A stretch of DNA of 20,875 nucleotides from an uncultured Clostridium sp. (lineage in GTDB: Bacteria > Bacillota > Clostridia > Clostridiales > Clostridiaceae), in the NCBI RefSeq assembly GCF_937920395.1, contig NZ_CALEVF010000236.1:1-20875 (forward strand). The letters are read 5' to 3'. Both the position numbers and the translations under genes were made by a program. Positions 1 to 6,700 of the stretch are shown piece by piece. Below the pieces are notes generated by a model. It ran no database searches. It was not told the DNA's origin and was given only the letters and a program-made list of their open reading frames with translations. Positions within the stretch are counted from its first letter, which is position 1, and every line of letters starts with the position of its first letter.

Positions 1-60
1 TCTATGTATATTATAGTTTAAATTTGTCTAATAATCAAAATATTCCACCATTATTGTATA

Positions 61-86
61 AAATAAAAAAGCCTCAACCGAAGCTT
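61..86 (-). terminator. Rho-independent terminator of the hydrolase-bdh-nfsB-pfpI unit
   Basis: Read on the minus strand, AAGCTTC and GAGGCTT pair as a 7-bp stem (one G-U pair) around a GGTT loop. The stem is followed at once by TTTTTTATTT. This is a classical intrinsic terminator. It lies about 90 bases past the stop codon of the DJ-1/PfpI gene, the last gene of the minus-strand unit. Confidence 0.8.
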
Positions 87-97
87 CTTTCAAAACA

Positions 98-142
98 AAA
101 TGCGCTAGTGTGAGAACTTCTATCTTCTCAACCAACGCATTA
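98..142 (-). other. Imperfect stem-loop between pfpI stop and terminator
   Basis: AATGCG (99-104) pairs with CGCATT (136-141), and TGAGAA (111-116) pairs with TTCTCA (125-130), separated by unpaired internal bases. It lies in the 3' untranslated region just before the terminator at 61-86. It may be a first weak terminator or a 3'-end stabiliser; there is no T-run directly behind it. The function is inferred. Confidence 0.4.
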
Positions 143-176
143 AATATTTTTCATTAAATTCTAATAGTATTATTTA

Positions 177-839
177 TTATTTATTATTTAAATTTTCTAA
201 AATTGTCTCAGCAATCTTATGGCTTGATTGAGGATTTTGACCAGTTATAAAATTTTTGTCTACAACTACTTTCTCAGTGAAATCTGCACCTTTATCAACA
301 ATTGCTCCTTGCTCTCTTAATCTACTTTCTACTGCGAAAGGAACCTTATCTGCTAAACCAGCAAGCACTTCTTCAGTATCAGTAAAAGCAGTTAAATTTT
401 TACCATCTACAAAATATTTTCCATCTTTATTTTTAATGTTAACAAAAGCTGCAACCCCATGACATACACCAGCTACAATATTTCCATTATTATAAGTATC
501 TAAAATTAATTTTTCTATATTTTTATTATTTACAAAGTCGATTAAAGGACCATGGCCACCTGAAAATAATATAGCATCATAAGAATTTCTCATGGTAGCT
601 TCTAAAGCTTGTGTATTCTCTAATAATTTGTTGACCTCTTCATATTCACTCGGAATTCCATTTGGAATAGATACTTTATCTAAAATTACTTTCCCACCTA
701 AAATTGAAGCTATGTCTACTTCTACTCCAGCTTTTTTGAATACATTGTATGGTTCTGCAAGTTCTTCTAACCATAACCCAGTTGGATGGCCATTCATATT
801 GCTCTCACTTGTGGAAATTAATAATATTTTTTTGTTCAT
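177..839 (-). CDS. DJ-1/PfpI (Hsp31-like) family protein
   Basis: This is a 220-residue class-I glutamine-amidotransferase-fold protein of the DJ-1/PfpI superfamily, nearest to the Hsp31/type-1 amidotransferase-like branch. Visible motifs are GLWLEELAEPY near residues 21-31, which carries the conserved acidic residue (E25 or E26), GGHG at 94-97, and the nucleophile elbow GVCHG with Cys126 and His127. Members act as glyoxalase III or deglycase-type enzymes or as chaperones in carbonyl stress; which activity applies cannot be read from the sequence. The start has a clear AAAGGAG site. It is the last gene of a four-gene minus-strand unit, 45 bases after the nitroreductase, and is followed by a terminator. 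The company of an aldehyde-reducing dehydrogenase and a nitroreductase fits a role in electrophile or aldehyde defence, which is inference. Confidence 0.9.
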   Translation of the reverse strand: MNKKILLISTSESNMNGHPTGLWLEELAEPYNVFKKAGVEVDIASILGGKVILDKVSIPNGIPSEYEEVNKLLENTQALEATMRNSYDAILFSGGHGPLIDFVNNKNIEKLILDTYNNGNIVAGVCHGVAAFVNIKNKDGKYFVDGKNLTAFTDTEEVLAGLADKVPFAVESRLREQGAIVDKGADFTEKVVVDKNFITGQNPQSSHKIAETILENLNNK

Positions 840-884
840 ATTTTTTCTCCTTTTTGATAATTATTTTCTTCAACTTTCTATTTA

Positions 885-1538
885 TTAAATGATAGTAATT
901 ATTTCATCCTCTTTCAATCTAGATTTACGTAACTCAGCGTTAAAATCATTATCACTGCGATAGCCTAATCCAACTATAGTAATTGCTGTATATCCTTTTT
1001 TGCTTAAACCTAACTCTTCATCTAAAACTTTTGCATCAAAACCTTCCATTGGTACAGCATCAATGCCAAGAGTCGCAACACCTAATAAAAAATTACCAAT
1101 GTTTAAATACACTTGTTTATCCATCCAATTTTGTAAATCTTTTTCATCATCACGATGTATACTTACAAATTTCGAACGTCCCATATGTTGGTTACCTTTA
1201 AATTCTTTCTCAGTAAAACGACCATCGACATCTTCTTTTTCTAATACATGAAGTAAATATTCTTCATCCATATCAGTTCTTGAACAAAATACAACAACAT
1301 GAGATGCACCTACCACTTTAGCTTCATTAAAATTAAAAAAGCCTTGAGTACTTTTACTAATTTGTTTTTTACCTTCATCTGTATTTGCAATTACAAAGTG
1401 CCATGGTTGACAATTAACGCTAGATGCACTAAGTCTTAAAAGAGCCTTTATTTTGATAAAATCCTCATCAGAAATTTTCTTTGTAGAATCAAACTCCTTT
1501 GTAGAATAACGTGTGTTTAAAATTTCAATTAAATTCAT
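885..1538 (-). CDS. nfsB: NfsB-type oxygen-insensitive NAD(P)H nitroreductase
   Basis: This 217-residue FMN protein has the length of E. coli NfsB and aligns with it almost without gaps. Residues of the FMN site fall at the same numbers as in NfsB: Arg10, Ser12, Asn71, Lys74, Glu165-Gly166, Lys205 and Arg207. Phe124 of the substrate channel is also kept. Other shared stretches are NCQPWHF (42-48), ASHVVVFC (78-85) and KQVYLNIGNFLLGVA (141-155). The family reduces nitroaromatics, quinones and flavins by two-electron steps using NAD(P)H. The start is preceded by AGAGGAG. The gene sits 36 bases after the iron alcohol dehydrogenase and 45 bases before the DJ-1/PfpI gene, so it is almost certainly co-transcribed with both. 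The physiological substrate is unknown. Confidence 0.92.
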   Translation of the reverse strand: MNLIEILNTRYSTKEFDSTKKISDEDFIKIKALLRLSASSVNCQPWHFVIANTDEGKKQISKSTQGFFNFNEAKVVGASHVVVFCSRTDMDEEYLLHVLEKEDVDGRFTEKEFKGNQHMGRSKFVSIHRDDEKDLQNWMDKQVYLNIGNFLLGVATLGIDAVPMEGFDAKVLDEELGLSKKGYTAITIVGLGYRSDNDFNAELRKSRLKEDEIITII

Positions 1539-1574
1539 ATTCTTTTTCTCCTCTTATAAATAATTTAGTATTTT

Positions 1575-2738
1575 TTAGAAAGCAGCTTTATATATATTTA
1601 GTACATCCTTTGCATCTAGTGGTTTGAAGCTTCCAAGTTTTCCGCGTACAGTAGCTTGTTTTGCCATTTCTTCTAGTTTTTCTTCCTTAATTCCAACTTC
1701 TCTTAATGTTGAAGGTATTCCTAATGATGCAAAGTGCTCTCTTGTTTTTTTAATAGCATTATGAGCTATTTCATATTTGTCAGAGCTATCATCAAGTCCC
1801 CAAACATTAACTCCATATTCAACAAACTTGTTTACTGTATTATCATTTAGTGCATACTCCATCCAATGTGGTGTTAAAATTGCAAGTCCAACCCCATGAG
1901 TAATATCATAGAATGCACTTAACTCATGCTCCATTGCATGAACACTCCACTCTGTTTCTTTTCCGTAACTTAACAAACCATTTATAGCAAGACTTGAAGT
2001 CCACATTAAATTAGATCTTGCTTCATAATTTGTAGGATCAGACATTGCTATTTTTCCATATTTTATACAAGTTTTAAGAAGTGCTTCCGCCATTCTATTT
2101 TGCATAAAAGCTTCATTTGTATTACTAAAGTACACTTCAAAAATATGACTCATTATATCAGCTGTGCCTGCTGCTGTTTGATTTTTAGGCACTGAAAATG
2201 TATAAGTAGGGTCTAATATTGAAAACCTAGGTGCCATATCTTTATTACCAGTGGCTAATTTTTCACTAGTTTCTAAATTTGTAATTACTGCTCCTGCATC
2301 CATTTCAGAACCAGTCGCTGCTAATGTTAGTATAGTTGCAATTGGAAGAACTTTATTTACTTTTCTTGGATCAAGCACAATGTCCCATGCATCACCATCA
2401 TAATAATAGCCAGCTGCTATTACTTTTGAGCAGTCAATTACACTTCCCCCACCTACAGCAAGTATAAGTTCTACTTTATTTTCTCTACATATTTCAATCC
2501 CTTTTTTTACGCTTGATATTCTTGGGTTAGGCTCTACACCTGATAACTCGAAGAAACTTATTTCATTTTTATTAAATATGTCTGTAATTTTACCATATAA
2601 TCCACTTCTCTTTATGCTACCACCACCGTAAACAAGTAAAACTTTAGAACCATATTTCTTTACGTTTTCTGCTAGTTTATCTATTTTATCTTTTCCAAAA
2701 AATATTTCTGTCTGTATTGAATAATCAAAATTTAACAT
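1575..2738 (-). CDS. Iron-containing alcohol dehydrogenase (butanol dehydrogenase type)
   Basis: This 387-residue type-III alcohol dehydrogenase closely resembles clostridial NADH/NADPH butanol dehydrogenases (BdhA/BdhB) and E. coli YqhD. It has the Rossmann-like nucleotide motifs YGGGS (37-41) and GGGSVID (96-102). The four metal ligands sit at the YqhD positions: Asp194, His198, His267 and His281, within GTADIMSH, VHAMEHE and THGVGL. It reduces aldehydes such as butyraldehyde to alcohols, or the reverse, in the cytoplasm. The start has AAGGAG spaced correctly. It follows the metallo-hydrolase gene by 70 bases and precedes nfsB by 36. In this setting it may be an aldehyde scavenger (as YqhD is in E. 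coli) rather than a main solvent-forming enzyme. That is inference; the cofactor preference is not decided. Confidence 0.93.
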   Translation of the reverse strand: MLNFDYSIQTEIFFGKDKIDKLAENVKKYGSKVLLVYGGGSIKRSGLYGKITDIFNKNEISFFELSGVEPNPRISSVKKGIEICRENKVELILAVGGGSVIDCSKVIAAGYYYDGDAWDIVLDPRKVNKVLPIATILTLAATGSEMDAGAVITNLETSEKLATGNKDMAPRFSILDPTYTFSVPKNQTAAGTADIMSHIFEVYFSNTNEAFMQNRMAEALLKTCIKYGKIAMSDPTNYEARSNLMWTSSLAINGLLSYGKETEWSVHAMEHELSAFYDITHGVGLAILTPHWMEYALNDNTVNKFVEYGVNVWGLDDSSDKYEIAHNAIKKTREHFASLGIPSTLREVGIKEEKLEEMAKQATVRGKLGSFKPLDAKDVLNIYKAAF

Positions 2739-2808
2739 TTATAATCTCCTTCATTTTAAAATTTACTTTTATTAGTATTACCCGAACTTAAAATGCTATA
2801 ATAACTTA

Positions 2809-3558
2809 TTATAATTTCATAACCATTTTTTTCTCCAAAGAATTAAAACCTTCAGGAGTATGAGTTGATAAATAAACTGTATCATTTTGCTTAATAAATT
2901 CTCTAACCTTTGATAAACTTTTAGCGGCTAAGTCTTTATCCTCGAACACAACCGAGAGTTCATTCCTTCTTAAGGCCTCATCTGTGTATGTTATATCCCC
3001 ATGAATCATATAATATAAATCATTATCTTCTACAACAACTATGGAATTTCCATTAGTATGGCCAGGGGCAGGTAACATTCTAACGCCATCAGCTATTATC
3101 TTACTGCTCTCAAAGTTTTTATATTTACCATCCTCAAATTTAACTTTGGTTATATTTTTTGCATCCAATTTCAAATCATTTGCTTCAGTTTCAGAGATAT
3201 AAATTTTAGAATCATTAAATAATCTTATTTCTCCAGAATGATCAGGATGTTTATGAGTAATAATAACTTTATCTATATCAGAAGGTTTATATCCAACATT
3301 TTTTAGAGCTGTTACAAAGTCAGCAATTTTCTCTCCCATGTATAACATTTGATTTGGAGTTCGTTCAAAAGGTGCTGTTTCAATTGGAAGTCCTGTGTCT
3401 ACTAAAATAAGTTCTTTTCCTGTGTCTATTAAATAATTCTGTAAACTAGCTGGGTATACTTTATTTTGGTCCACATCTTCTTTCTTCATAGAGCCACCTA
3501 AAGCAAATGCCTCGCTCATCTCGCCATTTTTATAAAATTTCAAAGCTATAATTTTCAT
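2809..3558 (-). CDS. Metallo-beta-lactamase-fold hydrolase, lactonase-like
   Basis: This 249-residue metallo-beta-lactamase-fold enzyme belongs to the N-acyl-homoserine-lactonase-like group. The metal-binding motif THKHPDHSGE supplies His102, His104, Asp106 and His107. The other ligands are His167 in APGHTNGNS, Asp188 in IHGDITYTDE and His233 in STHTPEG. It has no signal peptide, so it should be cytoplasmic. The family includes quorum-quenching lactonases, but many members hydrolyse other esters, lactones or thioesters, and the sequence does not decide the substrate. It is the first gene of the four-gene unit and has a leader of about 185 bases that contains a perfect 26-bp palindrome. The start is supported by AAAGGAGAG upstream. 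Confidence 0.88.
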   Translation of the reverse strand: MKIIALKFYKNGEMSEAFALGGSMKKEDVDQNKVYPASLQNYLIDTGKELILVDTGLPIETAPFERTPNQMLYMGEKIADFVTALKNVGYKPSDIDKVIITHKHPDHSGEIRLFNDSKIYISETEANDLKLDAKNITKVKFEDGKYKNFESSKIIADGVRMLPAPGHTNGNSIVVVEDNDLYYMIHGDITYTDEALRRNELSVVFEDKDLAAKSLSKVREFIKQNDTVYLSTHTPEGFNSLEKKMVMKL

Positions 3559-3633
3559 TTTATTCTCTCCTTTTAATTTCTAATAAATAGTACGATTCAT
3601 ATAACTATTTCAGAATTACACATACTATTAATA

Positions 3634-3659
3634 AATATGTTAATATATATTAACATATT
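3634..3659. promoter_or_regulatory. 26-bp perfect palindrome, candidate operator
   Basis: The half site AATATGTTAATAT (3634-3646) is followed directly by its exact reverse complement ATATTAACATATT (3647-3659). It lies 75 bases upstream of the hydrolase start codon and downstream of the predicted promoter. The symmetry suits a dimeric repressor, for instance of the MarR, PadR or HxlR kind. No candidate regulator gene is in the window. The AT-richness of the region lowers certainty, but a perfect 13-base half site is unlikely by chance. Confidence 0.55.
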
Positions 3660-3750
3660 CCTTATAAAACTTTTAATAAGTAATTTAAGTTTTCGTCAAT
3701 TTAATAAATTTTGCAACATTTAGTTTTATGCAATTAAATTGCTTATTTAT

Positions 3751-3779
3751 AATATACAATCTTTTAATCTTAATGTCAA
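3751..3779 (-). promoter_or_regulatory. Sigma-A promoter of the hydrolase-bdh-nfsB-pfpI unit
   Basis: On the minus strand TTGACA (3779-3774) is followed after 17 bases by TATATT (3756-3751). This is a consensus -35 box with a one-mismatch -10 box at ideal spacing. Transcription would start near 3743, giving a long leader that contains the palindrome at 3634-3659. Apart from this promoter and the palindrome I see nothing in the 324-base gap 3559-3882. No convincing terminator for the upstream permease gene is visible. Confidence 0.65.
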
Positions 3780-3882
3780 TGGTTTTAATTTAAATATCTC
3801 TAATTTATACAATGTGGTGGACGATTCATGTTTGCTTCAACTTTGAATGACACCCGATCACAGTAATTAAAAAAATTTTTCT

Positions 3883-4845
3883 TTATAATGGGAACAGTAG
3901 TCTTGATACAAATACTACAAATACTAATGTTATAGAACTAAGTAGAGTTGATGTCATAACAGCTAACGAAGCAAAATCAGCATGATTATTTCTTTCAACC
4001 GCAATAAGAGCAGTATTAACTGCAGTTGGAATAGCAGATGAAATCACTAATGTTTGAGCTGTTACTCCAGTAATACCAATTACTTTTAATATTAAAAAAG
4101 CAATAATAGGCCCCCCTAATAATCTAGTCACATTTGAAATATAGACATCGACATTTGTAAATGAGAGTTTCGTCTTTGATAGTTGTGCTCCTAATGTAAT
4201 TAAAGCAAAAGAAATCAAACCATTTTGTATGTAGACTAAACCAGGCCATATCGCCATGTTTTCTAATCTAAAAGGTAATGCCTTTAAAATAAATGCAAGT
4301 GGAATCATATAGATAGTTGGCATTTGAAGGATGCTTTTTACAGAATCCTGCCAAGTCATATTACCTTTTCCAGCATTAAAAAAGCCTATTGTATTTGTTG
4401 AGATATTTTGTACAATTAATACCACAATCTGAGTAGTTAATGCTACAGCTAAATAAGGTGTTTTCCCATTTATTAAGAAGGGACCACTGCTAAAAATCAG
4501 AGTAATTAAAGGTATTCCTATATTTCCAGAATTATAAAACATAATAGAATTTGTGAATGCATTTTTAAATCCTTCATCATACCTTCTTACTTTTGAAATA
4601 ATAGTAGTGATTATTGAATTTACAATTGCCAATATAACTACAAATACAAGTATTTTTAATACTTGCTTAGGCAATTTAGTTGAATAAATTTGCATAAAGA
4701 TAAAAAAAGGTACGTAAACATAAAAGTTTATCTTGCTTAGTGTATTAATATCTAAGTTAAATTTTTTACTTAATAGGAATCCTATTATAATTATTAGCAC
4801 CAAAGGTAAAATATTCTTGGTAAGTATATATATAAATATGTCCAT
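3883..4845 (-). CDS. AEC-family (auxin efflux carrier-like) permease
   Basis: This 320-residue integral membrane protein has about ten hydrophobic segments spread over its length, starting at residues 8-26. The motif NSGNIGIPL near residues 106-114 is typical of the auxin efflux carrier family (PF03547), whose bacterial members carry organic acids such as malate or malonate, or amino acids. The substrate cannot be read from the sequence. The start has a strong GGAGGA site. The gene is transcribed divergently from the NADP alcohol dehydrogenase, with its own promoter at 4965-4992. It points toward the four-gene unit downstream but is separated from it by 324 bases and a new promoter, so it is probably monocistronic. 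Confidence 0.88.
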   Translation of the reverse strand: MDIFIYILTKNILPLVLIIIIGFLLSKKFNLDINTLSKINFYVYVPFFIFMQIYSTKLPKQVLKILVFVVILAIVNSIITTIISKVRRYDEGFKNAFTNSIMFYNSGNIGIPLITLIFSSGPFLINGKTPYLAVALTTQIVVLIVQNISTNTIGFFNAGKGNMTWQDSVKSILQMPTIYMIPLAFILKALPFRLENMAIWPGLVYIQNGLISFALITLGAQLSKTKLSFTNVDVYISNVTRLLGGPIIAFLILKVIGITGVTAQTLVISSAIPTAVNTALIAVERNNHADFASLAVMTSTLLSSITLVFVVFVSRLLFPL

Positions 4846-4964
4846 TTAAATCCTCCAATATAAGTTATGTTATAAATTACTATTTATTACTAGATATGAC
4901 CATATATACTTAAAGATTGTCTACCCATAGATTAAAATTTATGTATATATTTACTATTTAAACC

Positions 4965-4992
4965 ATTATACCATTGCTAGAACTATTTACAA
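4965..4992 (-). promoter_or_regulatory. Promoter of the AEC permease gene
   Basis: On the minus strand TTGTAA (4992-4987) is followed after 16 bases by a perfect TATAAT (4970-4965). A TG one base upstream of the -10 box makes it an extended -10 promoter. The start site would lie near 4958, giving a leader of about 110 bases. Confidence 0.6.
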
Positions 4993-5058
4993 ATGAAAAA
5001 ACGACCAGGGAATATGATTTAATGTTAGGGTTATAAGTTTAAATATAATCGTTTTCAC

Positions 5059-5087
5059 TTGACGTATTAAGTGATTTATTGTAATAT
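5059..5087 (+). promoter_or_regulatory. Promoter of the secondary alcohol dehydrogenase gene
   Basis: TTGACG (5059-5064) is followed after 17 bases by TAATAT (5082-5087), each close to the sigma-A consensus. A short inverted repeat, CACTT (5057-5061) and AAGTG (5068-5072), overlaps the -35 box and could be an operator half pair. The -35 box lies about 67 bases from that of the divergent permease promoter. I see no other gene in the 325-base region 4846-5170. Confidence 0.55.
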
Positions 5088-5170
5088 TAACTTGTAATTT
5101 GAGTAATGATAAAAAATAACAATTTTACCGATTTATAAATAAATAAACAAATAAATAGGAGGATCTTTAA

Positions 5171-6232
5171 ATGAAAGGTTATGGAGTAATAGAAAATGGA
5201 AAACACGGTTGGATAGAAAAAGAAAAACCAGTGGCTGGACCCATGGACGCTGTTATGCGCCCTATCGCAGTAGCAATTTGTTCTTCAGATACTCATGCAA
5301 TGCATGGTGGCGCAGGTGAATTAAAAAATGTTATACTTGGTCATGAATCTATAGCTGAAGTTGTGGAAGTAGGTAATATGGTTAAGAATTTTAAACCAGG
5401 AGACGTTGTGGTTGTTCCATGTAACACACCAAACTGGGAAGAAGTTGCACTTCAACAGAGAAATTCAAATAATGCCCATGATGCAGGTCTAATGGCAAGT
5501 TTTAAATTTATTTTATCTAAAGACGGTGTTTTTGCAGAATTTTTCTCTGTGAACAATGCCGATGCAAATTTGGTATTATTGCCTGAAGGTGTATCAGTGG
5601 ATGCAGCGCTTATGGCTACGGATATGATGTCAACAGGTTTTTATGGTGCTGAAATGGCAGATATTCAGATAGGTGATACAGTAGTAGTGTTTGGTATCGG
5701 CCCTGTTGGACTTATGGCTGTAGCTGGTGCTAAACTTAGAGGTGCAGGTAGAATCATAGCTATTGGAACAAGACCTAATTGTATTGCACTTGCCAAAGAA
5801 TATGGTGCTACCGACATCATAAGCTACAAAGAAGGAAATGTTGTAGAGCAGATCTTGGCACTCGAAGGCGGCAAGGTAGATAAAGCAATTATTGCTGGTG
5901 GAAATGCAGATTCAATGAATCAGGCTCTACAGATTGTAAAGAACAATGGTAATGTTTCGAATATCAACTTCTTTGATGGCAGTGAAACATTCAACATACC
6001 AACATATAACTGGGGCCTCGGTATGTCTGATATAACAATCCGCGGTGGTTTTTGCCCAGGTGGTGCACTAAGAATGAAAAAAATGCTTAATCTAATTAAG
6101 AATGGAAGAATTTCGCCTGAGAAGTTATTGAACTATAAGTTTGAAGGTTTTGACAAAATCAAAGATGCCTTCATTCTAATGGATGAAAAGCCAAAAGATC
6201 TAATTAAGCCTGTTGTTCATATTCAATGGTAG
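5171..6232 (+). CDS. NADP-dependent secondary (isopropanol) alcohol dehydrogenase
   Basis: This 353-residue zinc alcohol dehydrogenase is of the Clostridium beijerinckii isopropanol dehydrogenase / Thermoanaerobacter brockii type. The characteristic opening GWIEKEKPVAGPMDA is present. The catalytic zinc ligands are Cys37, His58, Glu59 and Asp151; the structural-zinc cysteine lobe of other medium-chain dehydrogenases is absent, as usual for this group. The Rossmann motif is GIGPVG (175-180). Gly199-Thr200-Arg201 and Tyr219 match the NADP-phosphate pocket (Gly198, Ser199, Arg200 and Tyr218 in the C. beijerinckii enzyme). It interconverts ketones such as acetone with secondary alcohols. AGGAGGA lies at a good distance from the ATG. 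It is monocistronic, flanked by its own promoter and terminator. The natural substrate is inferred from the family. Confidence 0.92.
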   Translation: MKGYGVIENGKHGWIEKEKPVAGPMDAVMRPIAVAICSSDTHAMHGGAGELKNVILGHESIAEVVEVGNMVKNFKPGDVVVVPCNTPNWEEVALQQRNSNNAHDAGLMASFKFILSKDGVFAEFFSVNNADANLVLLPEGVSVDAALMATDMMSTGFYGAEMADIQIGDTVVVFGIGPVGLMAVAGAKLRGAGRIIAIGTRPNCIALAKEYGATDIISYKEGNVVEQILALEGGKVDKAIIAGGNADSMNQALQIVKNNGNVSNINFFDGSETFNIPTYNWGLGMSDITIRGGFCPGGALRMKKMLNLIKNGRISPEKLLNYKFEGFDKIKDAFILMDEKPKDLIKPVVHIQW

Positions 6233-6272
6233 TTATTAGAAATTAAAAATACTTATAATAATTAACATACTT

Positions 6273-6316
6273 AAAATCCTATAAATCATAATATAATTAT
6301 GATCTATAGGATTTTT
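6273..6316 (+). terminator. Terminator of the secondary alcohol dehydrogenase gene
   Basis: AAAATCCTATA (6273-6283) pairs with TATAGGATTTT (6305-6315). Inside, ATCATAAT pairs with ATTATGAT around an ATA loop. The whole is a stem of about 19 base pairs with one mismatch, ending in five T residues. It starts 41 bases after the stop codon. The A-run on the other side means it could also work weakly in the reverse direction. Confidence 0.8.
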
Positions 6317-6421
6317 ATGTTCTAAAGCTCTTAGTATTTGGGATATATTTAAACTTTTTAAATAAAAACATAAAAATAAATTATATTATCTTCCAGTAGT
6401 AAACATTCTCCTAACATTGAG

Positions 6422-6484
6422 TTGAGTTAACTTAACATTTTTCAACATCAAATTAACCTAAAAATATGTTTAATGCTGTATTAT
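6422..6484 (+). promoter_or_regulatory. Possible control region of the small membrane-protein gene
   Basis: TTGAGTTAACTTAA (6422-6435) is a near-perfect palindrome with one mismatched pair. Downstream, TTCAAC (6441-6446) and TATGTT (6465-6470) are an 18-base-spaced weak promoter pair, and TATTAT (6479-6484) is an alternative -10 box. None is strong. The rest of 6317-6421 shows nothing I recognise. Confidence 0.25.
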
Positions 6485-6536
6485 TAAGTTTATAAAGAGT
6501 TGCTACATAAAAACTATTGGAATGGAGGTTTTACTA

Positions 6537-6665
6537 TTGTTTATAGTGTTACTTATTTTGATAGCCTACTATGTTACTTTTAAATTATGCAAAAGTGCTG
6601 CTACCGATACTCAAGAATTAGAAGACAAGTTGTTTTTAGAAACTTATGTTAACACAAAGCACTAA
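6537..6665 (+). CDS. Small (42-residue) single-pass membrane protein, unrecognised
   Basis: I do not recognise this protein. A TTG start is preceded by GGAGG with an 8-base spacer, an excellent ribosome binding site. The frame runs 42 codons to TAA. Residues 2-15 are strongly hydrophobic (FIVLLILIAYYVTF) and form one predicted membrane segment. It is followed by a short basic stretch with Lys16, Cys18 and Lys19, then a soluble acidic tail with DTQELEDKLFLE near residues 24-35 and a basic end. A cytoplasmic tail is likely, as positive charges follow the segment. It lies between the alcohol dehydrogenase terminator and a convergent J-domain gene, so it seems to be its own transcription unit. 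The use of TTG and the short length explain why it is easily missed. The reading is inferred from the binding site and composition only. Confidence 0.6.
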   Translation: MFIVLLILIAYYVTFKLCKSAATDTQELEDKLFLETYVNTKH

Positions 6666-6700
6666 GAATCAAGTAACTCATGACATTAAATAATCTAATT

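Noticed and set aside
3814..3852. A 12-codon plus-strand frame starting ATGTGGTGG
   Set aside because: It has no ribosome binding site and ends after 12 codons; probably chance.
5077..5095. Rex-like redox operator before the secondary alcohol dehydrogenase
   Set aside because: TTGTAATATTAAC resembles half of a Rex site, but the second half (TTAACAA) is missing.
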